A model generated the notes under the pieces. The model worked only from the letters and a program-made list of their open reading frames with translations, did no database searches and was not told where the DNA came from. From the NCBI GenBank assembly GCA_013397455.1, contig VYZB01000095.1, positions 1,483,986 to 1,547,985 on the forward strand: DNA of 64,000 bases, in the 5' to 3' direction. Both the position numbers and the translations under genes were made by a program. Position 1 is the first letter of the stretch; each line of letters starts with the position of its first letter. This document shows, piece after piece, positions 51,211 through 63,869 of the stretch. The stretch is from Crotophaga sulcirostris (lineage: Eukaryota > Chordata > Aves > Cuculiformes > Crotophagidae).

Positions 51211-51781
51211 TTTTGTCCAGGCCAAGGGAGTAGGTATTTTGTGAGAACGTCCTTTATTAATGTGAGGATCCCAGAGGTTTTAACTGGGGGGTGCTGAGAG
51301 CAGTAGGCCTGAGACCCTCCCAACTTCTCTTGCAGCCTGAGGGTTTCCTAGTATGAACCAGACATTTCTGAGCACGCAAATATAAAATAAAGTGGCTGCT
51401 TCTGTTTAAACAACAGTCAAGTTTATGTCTCCCATTTACCAAACTCCTTGGTATTTACAAAAGTTTATTTGCCTGAGAAGATTCAAATATCTCCTTCCAG
51501 AGCACATCCTAATACACAACTTAACAGGTATATTGAGGTGCTGTTGGTAGCAACCTTGTTCCTCTGCTGTTGAAGCTGTTCTGCTTTGTGGAAAATAACA
51601 GAATTGTCAGAAGACAAGGCAAGGAAAACACCTGTTGCCTACAGTCAGGATGTTTAACTGCTCTGCAGATTATTTCTAAACTTGCATCTAGCAGTCTGCT
51701 CTGAAAATGAGCATTACTCAATACAGTTTCTCAGGTAATCGGAGAAAACAAACCTTTCCTGTTCCTTGCTTCTCCTTCAAG

Positions 51782-51858
51782 GAGAGCAGAGCATGTGTCT
51801 GCTTTTATCAGTCAGCTTACTCCAGCAAACGGCCCACAGAGACGTGGCGGTGCCAAAG
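51782..51858 (+). other. Candidate 77-base internal exon
   Basis: The segment is preceded by a strong acceptor: a pyrimidine-rich stretch TTCCTTGCTTCTCCTTCAAG ending at 51781. It is followed by a near-consensus donor CCAAAG|GTGAGACC with GT at 51859-51860. It is open in all three frames and GC-richer than its flanks. It lies about 570 bases downstream of the GC-rich island. No known protein is recognised in any frame, so if used it may belong to a non-coding transcript. Chance splice-site pairs are common in introns, so this is only a candidate. Confidence 0.2.
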
Positions 51859-54800
51859 GTGAGACCTTTGGGGGAAACTATATCAGTTCGTTCCTTTCCT
51901 CTAACAACTTGCATTTCTTTTCCTATTGCGCTCTTCACTTTCAGCATACTCTTCTTCATCTGATCTATCTTCTTAGGTTTTTATACTTTAGTTATTGGTA
52001 TGGAGGGAAAAAACACAACAAAATCAGGTTTTCAGTCTCATCTAAGCCTACGTTCAAGTGTGTGTCTGTTTGCTAAATGGTCTGTACTGTATTATTGAAT
52101 ATCTGAATGGTTTTTGCCCTGCAGCTTGGTTAAGCTTCTAGGGAGACAGCTCAGACAGGCAAGAAAACTTTTCTGGGAAAAAAAAAATAAAAGAAATCCC
52201 AAAGGGAAGACTCAGGGACAGCCTCATGAGGCAGGGTCAGGGCTTATAGTTCTCCCTGGGGCAAACCTCTGCAGCTGGGGCTTCCCAATGACAGATCCAG
52301 TAATCACCCTCAGTCAAAACATCACCACATGTCAGAATGTACGTGACACAACTAATGCAACCCAAAAAACATGAAACCTCTAAAAGAAGAAAAAGAAATC
52401 ACTAAAAGAACTTATTTTTTTTCCTAAATCTTTGCAAAATATATCAAGAAACAATAAGAACATTTTCTGCACATAAACTGAAGGAGCTATTTTGTGTCTG
52501 ACTTAATTTTAACTCGTAAATTTCCTAAATACTTTAAAACAGAGCACAGAAACAAGATTACCTGTAAATCAGCTGGCAGTTTGTAGAATATCTGTTCTTC
52601 CAAGAGCTCAGGCTATTAATCTAGTGAGTAGTTAGCAATTTACCTCCTTCTTATCTCCAAAACACTGTACAAAGCACTATGCAACATGTAACTTCTGTAA
52701 TCACTGAACATTTCAGGGGTGAAACCCAGGCAGAGATAATAGTTGCCAACTACCACATCACAACACAATTCAAGGTGAAAATAGCTTCCTCTGGCAAATT
52801 AGAGAGCAAACAAGAACAAAAAAATGGAATGAGGCAGATAACCAGGGTTAATAACTTACAACTACCGTGGCTTGGGCCAGTCAAGAATTCAACTAAATAT
52901 TTAATTGCTACAAATACTTAGAAGTCTGTCTTCCTTCTTAGTTTGAATTAAAAAGAGGTTTCTTGGCTACACTGCATTGAGGGAACATCTTGTTTGAGGC
53001 TTTTCAGCTTTGTTTGACCCAAACCTTTCAGCTAGGGCCATACTCTGGGGCAACAGAGGCAACACAGACAATGACCGATCAATACTAAATGCAAGTACCA
53101 CATAACACCTCCTTAGAAGACTGCCAGTGTAAGATTTTTTCAAACTCAAAGTAGTTGAGAAGCATTTTTTAAGAATTTCCCAAACTATATGCCTCTATGT
53201 TTCAATGTAAAAAGTGTTATCGAATTAGTTGTGTTGGCCACTTTAAATTGCATCCTGATTTCCAGTAGAATGACAAATTCTTTTGCAAATATTTTTAAAA
53301 TGCGGGTGGGAAACAAACAGAAATGGAATAGTGACGCCTATATCAGTAAAGCCTGTGTTTTGGGTGTTTAGTTTTTTTTTCTCTCTCTTAACCTAGATAC
53401 CTAGAGGACCTGTTTCACTTTTTGCAAAAATTAAAAATCCAAAAGCCTGATGTTTTTCTTATCTCAGATGTAGAATACTCAAGGACAAATCTCTTCTACC
53501 TGTAACAAAGCCTGTATTTGAACCTGATTCTTCTGTAACCTTTTGTTCCTGAATATTTTCGAAGGACTCTCCCTTTCTGTCCAGAGGTTCTACTCCAGGA
53601 TGATAAATGTCAAGAAAAATAGCTGTAGGAAAGGGGTATTATTCCTTCAAAAAGGGCGTTTACACCAAGAGAATCTAACAAGGTGAATAAGGGATAACAA
53701 CAGTTTAAGTATCTGGAGATCAGCCTCTGATGTTTCCATTTTATTTTTCACAATATTATTTGATTTTAAAGGAACAGTAAAAATCTGAATAAAAGGGTGG
53801 AAAACTTCATTTATTCATATTCCATGAGTTAATAGAAGCACTACAGAAGACTCTTCATTTTCAAAAAAATACAGATCAATGTTTAAATCTTTCATTTCCT
53901 TTGTTGGGACAGATAAAATGACATTTTGTCAGTTACATATGCAAATAAGTGCAACGAATTGTTTGAATTCTTGATCATCTTGAGAGTAAGTGCTACCGAC
54001 ATTGAACTTTCAGTACTGTGTAATTAAAAAAACACACTTTGGGGTAGCAGAAGATTTTTTTTTTTCTTCACGCACAAGCTGTGCCTTTGTTCCCAGCAGA
54101 AAAGCTAATAGCGTATGGAGGAAAAAGTGAAAACAAAACAAAACAAAAAAAAGCTTTAAATTTTTCACTCAGACCAATGATGTTAAGGCAGAAAGAATAG
54201 GGCTCACTTAGAAATTGTATATTAAATTCACAGGTCTAAAGGCAAACATGCCTTTAACTTCATACTGAGCAGAACGTGCTTTTTCTGCTTTGGCATTTAT
54301 CACACGTTTGACAGTGAAGGAACTACTGAATCACAATTAGGGATGGGAAAATTACCCAGTGTCCAGACATTTTGAAGATTTTTTCCAAGCTCAATGCCTG
54401 TTCAAACTTTATTAAGAATTTTGGATAGGACTTTTCCTCTAAAATGGGTCACAGAATGTCTGAAGGTCTAAAAACCTCTTGGTACCAGAATACCAAAGGT
54501 TAGAGCCAACTCTTATATTTCCCTGAACATTTCTGTTGTCCCCTAATCATAAACCTGTCATTCAACACAGACATATTAGAGTGCAGAAAAACTGAAGCTA
54601 AAGGTCAGATTTAGCAGATGAAAGGTCTGCTAGAAAAGTGCATTTGTAGAATTGGATTCCTTCTCATGTCATGATGTAGATTAGGAGTAAACTCCTTGAA
54701 ATCAAAGGAGTAAGAGCAGCCTCCTACTGGAGTTGGTAGGATTTGGGTCTGCTGTCTTTGTGCATGGAGACAGGACCGGTGTGAGCAATGCAGAGTTCGA

Positions 54801-55301
54801 AACCATAAACTGATTTATTATTCAACAAAACACAAAAACTAATTCCTGCCTAAAATCTTTATGGTTTCTCCAAGAGCCACTTAATAGGGCTTTCGTGATT
54901 CAGTTACATGCCCACAGTGTTAACTATGAAACATGTATTTCACCAGTGGCAGAGCTGAAGCAATACGTTTAACACCTTCCATGTAGACTTGTGATACCGT
55001 GACGGGTAACATTCCTAGAATGTGATATTACGTAGTCTTCAGATTTCATCCCCTGCTGCATATGCTTCTTCTCAAATCAAGTAAAGAAAAAGCACTCAGA
55101 TCAAGCCATTGAGATCTCTGATTCACATAAACTCGCTTTTATAGGCATTCTGCCAAAAATGTATTTGCAATAGGGTGATGTAAACAACTGACTCGGTAGA
55201 AACGGAAACTTCAAAGTTTTTCTCCAAATTACAATAGTTCATTAATGAAAAAAAGATGGGTTTGGATTAATTTAACCTAACTTCATCCATTTACAAGTTT
55301 G
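51859..55301. other. Non-coding DNA with A/T tracts
   Basis: No gene is recognised. An acceptor-like TTTTTGCCCTGCAG ends at 52124, followed by about 60 bases and then AAAAAATAAAAG. (AAAAC)n lies at 54130-54152. The stretch 54770-55060 carries, on the minus strand, AATAAAT followed by CpG-containing sequence that could be a decayed LTR end; this is listed as a low-confidence finding. Confidence 0.55.
54130..54152. repeat. (AAAAC)n simple repeat
   Basis: Three AAAAC units are followed by an A run. This is ordinary simple sequence, similar to that at 986-1020. Confidence 0.8.
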
Positions 55302-55600
55302 GAATCATAGAACTGTAGAATCATAGAATGGTTTGGGTTGGAAAGGACCTTAAGGTTCCAACTCCCTTGCCATGGGCAGGGATATCTCCCATTGGATCAG
55401 GCTGATCAAAGCCTCATCCAGCCTGGCCTTGAACACCTCCAGGGATGGGGAATCCACGACTTCTCCAGGCAACTTTTTCCAGTGCCTCACTGCCCTCACA
55501 GTAAAAAATTTCTTCCTAATATCTAATCTAAATCTCCCCTCTTTCATCTTAAAACCATTACCACTCATCCTATCACTACGCTCCCTGATAAAGAGCGGCT
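55302..55600 (-). mobile_element. CR1 LINE, 5'-truncated 3' end, minus strand
   Basis: Read on the plus strand, the left end begins with ATCATAGAA repeats followed by TCATAGAATGGTTTGGGTTG, the signature of the CR1 3' terminus in reverse orientation with its (ATTCTATG)-type tail. On the minus strand the sequence encodes the C-terminal end of the CR1 ORF2 reverse-transcriptase polyprotein: FRLDIRKKFFT, then HWKKLPGEVV, then SPSLEVFKARLD, roughly between 55380 and 55545. The frame then runs into the 3' untranslated part. Similarity to CR1 fades beyond the ATAAAGAGCGG near 55590, so only about 300 of about 4,500 bases are present, the usual result of incomplete reverse transcription. The copy is fairly well preserved but incapable of movement. 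CR1 dominates the interspersed repeats of birds and other reptiles. Confidence 0.92.
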
Positions 55601-56073
55601 TTTTAAGGAGCTTAGATTACTCTTACCTGCTTCCTCCATAGTCAGTGTGAAAAATCTTCTGTCACGGGTAAGGATAGGAATAAATCCTCCAGAGTGATTT
55701 GTTCTACCCTAAGATGGAGAGATGATTTGTGCTGCTCAGATGCTTGACTGTGTGTTTAATAGCATAGGGCTTGGTGTCTAACCCCCATCTACAGAATTCA
55801 GTGTGTTACATCCTTCTACCATGTTTCACATTGAGACTTCCTTCTTCTTTCACCTTCCCTAGCATAAATTTCGATTAAACCCAATTCAAATCCTTGACAT
55901 AACAGCAATTTCTAGAAATGACTACATTTTTGCAGTTAATAGAAAAAAATTCAAAAGGAAAATACCTTAAATAGCACCAAATCCAACACAAGAAAGCTGA
56001 AAACTCTCCATGTTGAATATTAAAATGTTTTACCTGGGGAAGAAAAAAACACTCACAGTTTAAAATAAACTTA

Positions 56074-56098
56074 AATATCTTCAAAATATGAAGATATT
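56074..56098. repeat. Perfect 10-bp inverted repeat with 5-nt loop
   Basis: AATATCTTCA and TGAAGATATT are exact reverse complements around AAATA. It is AT-rich and short, and no RNA class is implied. Confidence 0.65.
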
Positions 56099-56099
56099 G

Positions 56100-56340
56100 A
56101 TTAGAGCTAAAAATTAGAATTTCTAGTCAGTAAGGAACTATGAAATGCTAATTTTTTTGCATTCCAGTACAAAATGCTGAAGCATCAGCATATTTCCACA
56201 TATGCCACAATTTTTGTAAAGAAATTAATTAACAGTTTTAATTAAGAATTAGACTGTTTGGCTAGCTAAATGTGAAATAGCTGAATGATGAAAAACTACA
56301 CCAATAAATAATTTTAAAACTCAATAAAGCTTTCTTTGAA
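56100..56340. promoter_or_regulatory. AT-rich block with clustered homeodomain-like motifs
   Basis: Within 240 bases there are AAAATTAGAATTTC, TGCTAATTTTTTTGCAT, AAATTAATTAACAG, TTTTAATTAAGAATTAGA and AATAAATAATTTTAAAA. There is no open frame. The composition suggests a possible conserved non-coding element, but the base composition alone generates such words, so support is weak. Confidence 0.18.
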
Positions 56341-59300
56341 TCTACACTGATGAATGCCTAGATGATCTCTGTAACCAGAGGGCTCTTTTCCAACTGCTTT
56401 TTTATATACCTCTATCTACCCTTTTCCATAGCAGTAGGATCTATAAAGTTCCAAGAAAACTGGACAAAATTAAAACTTCTAAATTACAACTTCAGCACAG
56501 AGATTTTTAAAGGCATCTAGACAATTATAATGGCAGGTAGTTACCCCACTGAGATTTAGTAAGTGTGTCTATGTCTCAACATACTCAGAATGCCAGTGAT
56601 TGCATACAGGTTTCACCTGCCAAATTTAGCCATAGCATTACATCATCTCATGTATTTCTAGAAGTATTTTTTTGATTAATGTTGTCCCAAATTATCCATG
56701 CATAAAATTCTTTTTTCCAGTAATACGTGTAGTGTGGTTTTGATAAATGGAAAAAGAACTGTTGTTGCTATTATTGGCATCACACTTCCATCTCACTTCC
56801 TATGCTTTTAAACTCATGGCCTGACCCGACTGCTAATATATTTTTTACACTACACATAGTCTATACTTTTCTCAATGAAACATGACCTACTTACTTCCAC
56901 TTGTGTGTCCCAGCTTATCCATCTAACAGCTGTGAGTTAGGTTTGTTGTGACAGATCATGCGCTTCAGAGCTGCCAGTCATGGTGTTGTGGGAGAGAGAA
57001 TTTTGGAAGAAAGTCTTCACCTCCATTTACCAGTGACAAAACTTAAATTGCTTATGGAAACATAGGAAGAGTTTTATCAGAGCATTTTCTTCAGGCACAA
57101 TTCCACTACCCTTTTTGACAGAGATGACTATTCCTCTGTAAGAAGCTCTTGTGACATCAAATTAGATCTTTTAATATTGCTATACAAGTTTGAATGTAAG
57201 CACTTCTTGTAGGTAATGAGGGAGGGCAAAAAGACAAAAAAATTCCTCTTCCAGGATGGGAAGAAAAGCTTTGTTTGACTGCTACTGCCATTGGTACATA
57301 TGCATGGAGACCAGAGGGAGAAGTGAAGAAAGGTTATGGGATTGCCAGTGTTCCCAGATCCTTGAATGTAAGATTCAAGTCCCTAAAACCATGAGATGTA
57401 TTTCAAACCAGCATAGTCTGATTTCAGTATTTCAGTTCTGTGTAGTTCAGGTTCGCTTGCTTTACATATTGAAATTTTTTATTCATAGGCTAAGAAGATT
57501 TAAAATTATAAAATTATTAAAAATTGTTTACAAATGGGCCAAAATCATCCTATTTGTTAGCCTCTGCAGCATATTCAGGAGATGTCTAATCATTCAGAGT
57601 GAGGAAAAGAAACTGGCAGTGTGAAACAGTGAGTGTGAATTAGTATATCCTGTAGGGTCATTTTCTTCAGTTAATGTCTTTTATCACAGTGGAGTGATTC
57701 TGCTGCATACTCTATTTTCATTAGATCTGGGTAATCTACAATGTAATATTGCAGTGCTAGTTTTCTTCCAGTTAAAAGGAAAGCCACTGGCTCTCTGCAA
57801 AAGGAATTGGAGCTGTGCCAGGGGCTCCGTGACCGTGTCCTTGGAAGCTCTGGTTGTGCCGGTTATGATAGCACAGGAGATGAGAATCCCAACTGCAGAG
57901 GAGTCGAAAGCCTGCAAGGCTACAATAGAGTTTAGAGGATCTTTGATAAAATTTTGTCTGTATAAAACATTTGAACTTTGCCAGTAAATAAGTTCTTCCC
58001 TAAGAAGATGTTTTTTCAAAACAATTTTAGCTCGCTACAATTTGCACTTTGAAGATCTGTGCACTGATCTCCACTCTCTGGTACAGTAATGACCCTTGCC
58101 TACACAGTGACACAGGTTGACAAACAAAAATAGGATGTAAATAACTGCGTTTTGAGTAGATCTTGAAGACCATAAATGATAAAATGAAAGTCTTTGGTTT
58201 GAAGCTTCTGAAATTTGAAAATCTTCAGAATGTACCCTGAGACCAGATCTAAATTTAGCAGCATTGCTTTGAGAAAATTTATGTAAAGTTACCCTTATTT
58301 CTCTTTCAAAAGTAGATTTGTTTTGCTAATGTAAATAAATCCCTCATGCCCAGTTTCTTGGAAAACTATCTGCTTCCCAAAATAGTTGTTTTCTTTCTTT
58401 TCTATAGTGAATAAATAATACACATCATCAAAGAAAATTGCCTCTTCAATTGAATAAGAATACTGAATCATCAAAATGAGACACCATAATGATGAATTTC
58501 ATTACAACAAAGACTGTTGACATACAAGGTCAAAGAAAAAGTTTACATATTAAAAGTCAGCTGCCCTTGCAGCATATGAGAAACTACTTTTCATACATGG
58601 TCAGACAATGTGACTTACACATTACATCTTCTGGGAGAACGTTTCGATTGCCAGGAAAAGTAGGATAGTTTCTCAATAAGAGGATAAGAAATATGTAGAG
58701 GTAACTCAAATTCCCATAATGTGTATTTCTCCACATGTAGCACAGATGTTACATGGTAGTAATGCTTATTACACTCTCCTTGACATCCCATTTCTAATGA
58801 GATAATGTTTTTTTTTCATGGGCGTTGAATCAGCTTAGCTTCCAAATACGTTTTATCAGCATTACTGGCCAAAGTATATTGCTGTCATTACTTAACATAT
58901 TACAAAATCCTGAAAGGAAACCTGTTATTCTTTATGAAGAAGAATTTTCAATGGGGCAATTCTATTTTGGCTCTAAACATGGGGCTGAATAGTCATAGGA
59001 TGTGGGAAATACATCCTAATATTCCTGTAATTGCAGTGCTGAATTTGTGGTTATTCCGTTTTCTTCCCAGTGCATTTCTTTACCTTATTTTAATTTTTAT
59101 TTCAGTCTATATTTCTATATTCATACTTATGTGTGTTATCTTCAAAGATGCTTGTCAACACCCCCCATCCCCATGGTTTGGAATTAGAGGGTTTAATATT
59201 GATTTACTATTTCAGAGGAATGTTGTTAAAATACTATTGTGGTAACCAAATAGTGTGGGAAGCAGATTTGTTTCTTATTAGCTGGACTAGAAATTAATAA

Positions 59301-59420
59301 AATAAGCAATATTTTTATGTTCTTTTCACTACTGTTCAATTTTAATGGAATTTATCAAAGACAGATATAATATACTCTGGCTTCTGCTCATGTTTATACA
59401 CAAATAAGGCATAAGAAGTT

Positions 59421-59646
59421 GCACCTGGTGAGGTTCAGATTAGACATTAGGAAAAATTTCTTCACTGAAAGAGTGGTCAGGTACTGGCAGAACTGCCTAG
59501 GGAGGTGGTTGAGTCACCATCCCTGGAGGTGTTTAAAAGATGGGTAGATGAACTGCTTAGGGATATGGTTTAGTAGTAAACAAGTATGGTTGGACTTGGT
59601 GATCTCAAAGGTCTTTTCCAACCAAGTGATTCTATGATTCTATGAT
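59421..59646 (+). mobile_element. CR1 LINE, 5'-truncated 3' end, plus strand
   Basis: The plus strand carries, in order, TTAGACATTAGGAAAAATTT, CTTCACTGAAAGAGTGGTCA, GTGGTTGAGTCACCATCCCT, GGAGGTGTTTAAAAGATG, TGGTTGGACTTGGTGATCTC and GGTCTTTTCCAACCAAGTGA, ending in two ATTCTATG-type tail units. This is the terminal part of a CR1 element, including the last codons of ORF2 (now disrupted) and the 3' untranslated region. It belongs to a different CR1 subfamily from the copy at 55302-55600, as shown by the TTTAAAAGATGGGTAGATG and GATATGGTTTAGT words, and lies in the opposite orientation about 3.8 kb away. It is inert. Confidence 0.92.
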
Positions 59647-60548
59647 ATATAACTGTGCAGTTTACAACTGCAACTGGGATAATAAAAACTCTCTCTAAAG
59701 GCAATATGTAACTTCAGAAGTTAGTGAAGTCTGAAAATTATGTCTCAAATAAATCTCAAGAATCTCTCTGAAGCAAGCAGCATCAACTATGTTATTGGAA
59801 GTAATTTTGAAAATGTATCTTCATTGATTATTAGTTTTAAAGAACATGGGAATTCATTATACAAGAATCTCTACTTTAGTATATAAATCTTCTCAGTACT
59901 GAAAATTTATATCAAGATGTACAGGAAAATCTGAAAGTGATTAAAGACTGACTAAAAACAATGTAAGCAGCCCTTCTTGAAAATTATTTAGTTTTACTAC
60001 CAGTCATTCATATAAGAAGAGAGAAGGTAGTTTACAAGAAATCCTGACATAAAAAAAAATCATGGTACTCAGCACATTTTTCTACACGGAAAGAATAAAG
60101 ATCAAGCAATACAATTAACTCTCTTGTGAACTGTGGTGGTGAGATTAACTGCTTTGATTTAGTTGATGGTAGAATCCTCTTGGGTTTCCGGACAGATCAA
60201 TAGTTAAGAATATGCCCAGACACCAGTATGACTTAGAAAGATAATGCATCAAAGAGGATTATGCCCTGTGTACTAGTGAATGGTTAAAATTCGGTCAACG
60301 CACTGTACTCTGCCTGATGTTTATAAGTATTTAAAACAACAACAAAACATATTGTAGACCTGTAGACCTGAATCTTCAATATAAAGTTATTTATGAAGCA
60401 CTAAGTAACTGACAGTGATTTTTCGAAACGCTTTGCTAGTAAACAAGAGGGGGTTTTGTGCTTGGACAATTTCATAAGCAAGATTTTTATAACAGAGTGG
60501 AATACTGTAAGTACAAATAAGAAAAAACTATGCCCTTTACCCTTTCAG

Positions 60549-60638
60549 GAACCAAACTCTGCTGCCACCATGAAGCTGTTTACTGTCATTCAAGACCTTG
60601 AGTGTAACAGTCTACAAAAGCTGGATGGGAAAGTTTGA
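60549..60638 (+). other. Candidate exon start with 22-codon ORF in strong Kozak context
   Basis: A pyrimidine-rich acceptor-like sequence (CCCTTTACCCTTTCAG) ends at 60548. Twenty-one bases later comes GCTGCCACCATGA, a match to the vertebrate Kozak consensus, with ATG at 60570-60572. The frame runs 22 codons to TGA at 60636-60638. It is too short to recognise and no family is implied. It might be a microprotein, an upstream ORF in a 5' exon, or coincidence. Confidence 0.15.
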
Positions 60639-63600
60639 ATCCTATTTTTGTAGCAGCTATGATTAGAAATTTTAAGGATTATTTACATAGGTGACCCAGC
60701 ATGCCTACTCTTTTCAGATCTCATGTGAAAGTCTTTTGTCTGTTTGAGCACATTACTGTCCCTGGGCTGACAAAGAATTAATTAACTTTATTTACATTAG
60801 TGTATGGTTTTCAGACTGGAACTGTGTGATGTCTAACCAGCTTAGAATGAAGTGTTGAGGTTTCTCTGTACCATCCAAGTACAAAGATGTATGTCTGCAT
60901 TTTTGCACCATTAGTCTTTGTATAGATATTAGTATGTTTAGTTTTATTTATGTTGATCTTTTTTCTATAAATTTTCTAGAAATTTGCACACAATTCAGAG
61001 ATGTTCCCTTTTATAGGAACAAAAATGTATAATCAAGTGGATTATATTGTCTTGACATGATAGCATAACGTTCAGTAATAAGCATCCAAAGTTTGCAAAA
61101 GTCATATAATCTGTGCTAATTGTTTTATCGGTTTACATTTAATTAATATGATCTTAGGAATTATTTACTACTTGGATAAAACTGGGTAAAATCTGGTCTT
61201 GATCCGTTCTCTGACAAGCCCCAACAGGACATACATCAGAAGTCAATAGTGGCATGCTGTTCACTTTCAAATCACTCTGACTTTTCAGTCAGAACACCTA
61301 GGTATTTGTCTCAAGTGCCATATTTTTAACCTCTCCTTCCTCTTAACTCACACATTGACACCATTCATTTCAATTCTTACTAATTAAATCAAATTAGATG
61401 AAGGCTTGGTATTTGATATACTTGAATTAGCAAGAAAATAAGGCCATGACAAGAATTTGCAAGACAATTTTAAACCCTAGGTAAGCCTACTTGAGTCAGT
61501 CATATTACTCATATAATTAAAATTAGGTACAGATCCCTGGCTCTGCAGAGTTATGACTGTGATTTTACCATAGGTTACATCACAGTAAACCTCATAAAAT
61601 GGAAGCAGAAAAAGTCAATATACAGATATAAATATAATTTTTTTTAGAAATTTATTTAATTTTGCCTCTTGTCCTTTGTTGTTATGATAAGCAAAAGGAA
61701 TGATTTAATAATTTACTGTAAGATTAGTGGATTTGGCTTTTTTCTTACTTGACATACTGCATCAATTTATAGTCACTGATATTTTCTCTTTTTTTTACTG
61801 AGAAGTTTGCACAGCTATGCCAAGAAATAAATACTGTGTGTTGTTAATCTATTCGGCAACAGATGTCTGATAGAAACTAGCTCTGTAAATCAAAACATGA
61901 ACAAAAGCAACTTTGTGTACTGCCAAAAACAGAACAAGGCATATATTTCATTGTTCTTTTAGAAACCAAGACTTCAGGTCAAATCCCAAACTTGCTTAAA
62001 TCTTCAAGTCTGCAGGAAATTCCTGGCAGTCTGACATCCAAGGCAACAATGTGTCTTTGCATTCTTTGCAAAATTCCCATTAATTCTCACTTTCCAGTTC
62101 CTGAGAATTACCAGTGAATAATGATGCAAATCTCAGTCACTCTTTCATTTTCCTTTCTACTGAAACATCAGTATTTAGTTTTTGATATTCAAGAATGTAG
62201 TCTTTTCAGCCTTAGCACATTCCAAGTTAAAGTATTCATTTACTGAATCCTTTGTCATATAGCACTAGTCAATGCATCCCTGTTGTAATTTTTCATTGAC
62301 TGTGACCGGTGCCTCTTTGGTATTTCCATTGGTATCTCTGGATGAGCCACAGTACATATTTTTCCCCTCTTTGCCAATACCCTTGAACTTCTCACTGACA
62401 TGCAAAAGTACTATGCAGTCCCACACAGACTGCAACAACACCCCAGGCATGGCAAAGTGTAGCCAGATTCATGTGCCAAAGAAATGCTCCTAATGACATC
62501 TTGTAGCTCCATCAATTCTGCATGCTCAGGACCTACCTTGGACCTAAGAAGCCCTTTGTGGCACGTGGATTCATAAATGAGAAACACCAACAGCTACTCT
62601 TCCAGTTACTTTTCTCCCATTTTGCTATCACTATCCCAGTTTCCTCTATTTCAAACTCCTGGCAGATAGTTTCAAATCATGAGATCCTTCCTACAGACAC
62701 CATGCCCTGCACAGGTCAGACAAGAGGTTTTTAAAGCTGAGCAGTGGGAGCATATAAGTGACAGCAGACCAACAACTTGCACCCTTTCGCCTCTGCCTCT
62801 GAAGCTTCACATCTATTTTGAACAGGACAGTACAACATACACTCAGAACAGTCTCCTGGCAGTTCACTGAGGCACTGATAGCCCAGAATCAGTCAGATTC
62901 TCTCATTTGTTTACAGTTCCAGTTATAAGGGAAACAATCACCCTTCACAACCATTTATTTCCTAATGAAGTAAAACTCATCTACTTTTCTTCCTTCTACT
63001 TATCTTGTTTCATTTGCCGACATGAAGATAGGCAAGTGTATATGGTACACTGATCAAAACAAATAAAAGGAAAGTAGTACCGAAGCTCATCTTTGTCTAT
63101 TTATTAAAAATACAGAAAGAGAACTGACTGTGACTGAGATTTGCCTGTTGGTATAAGAGTGGTGGCACCCCCACAACCCCCAAAAAAAACCCAACAAAAA
63201 GAGCAACAAGAGGATTTGTTGTGTGTGCCAAAGGTATCACCTATGTGAATCATGGAGGCTGTATATGACTGCACCTGAGGAGATTTCGTATCACAAGCTT
63301 TGACCATTTGACTTCTCAGCTTCCATTTACTTCAAGGATTTCGGCAGAAAGCAAAACAAAATTACAAAATTTGCCAAAGGCCATTTTCTTTTATTATTCA
63401 TAAGTGGTAGATATTACTAATGATGGCTTCATAAACTGAAAAAAGTTGTCTCAGTCCCATCTGCGTAGTAACATTTTATGAGAGATATATTACACACATT
63501 TATCCAGTATCAAGAAAAATGTAACATAACTTTAAAATTCTCTTAGCAGTGGGCGAAAAGAAGCCATAATAAGCAGCATTTAGGAGGGAGGGAAATGGTG

Positions 63601-63869
63601 AGGTTGGGAGGAATTGTATATAAACATCCCTGTCCCGGGAATACTTGTTATACACATGTTCCATGTTAATTCAAGTCATCAAGCACAACTTCATCACACA
63701 TACACAACAAGGGCCAAGAAATATGTATTCTGCTGTCCTTGGTTTATATCCAGAACAAATCTATTTCACAGAGCTAAATGTTGCTGCTGGTGTGGGAATA
63801 TTTGTTAAATGGCTATAATGTGATACAGTTAAGTTATTTACTACTTGTGACTGGTGAGAAAATTGAGGC

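Larger units (their letters stand above)
55601..59420. other. Non-coding DNA with an AT-rich motif block
   Basis: No gene is recognised. The frame at 57256-57624 (122 codons) has a lysine/isoleucine-rich C-terminal part and no known domain, and the frames at 57684-58019 lie opposite one another on the two strands. A perfect 10-base-pair hairpin lies at 56074-56098 and an AT-rich, TAATTA-rich block at 56100-56340. Confidence 0.55.

Noticed and set aside
55338..55641. Plus-strand frames of 62 and 89 codons
   Set aside because: They are antisense shadows of the CR1 fragment. The meaningful reading is the minus-strand ORF2 C-terminus.
57256..57624. 122-codon frame
   Set aside because: The C-terminal half is low-complexity K/I/L-rich sequence from AT-rich DNA. 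No domain recognised.
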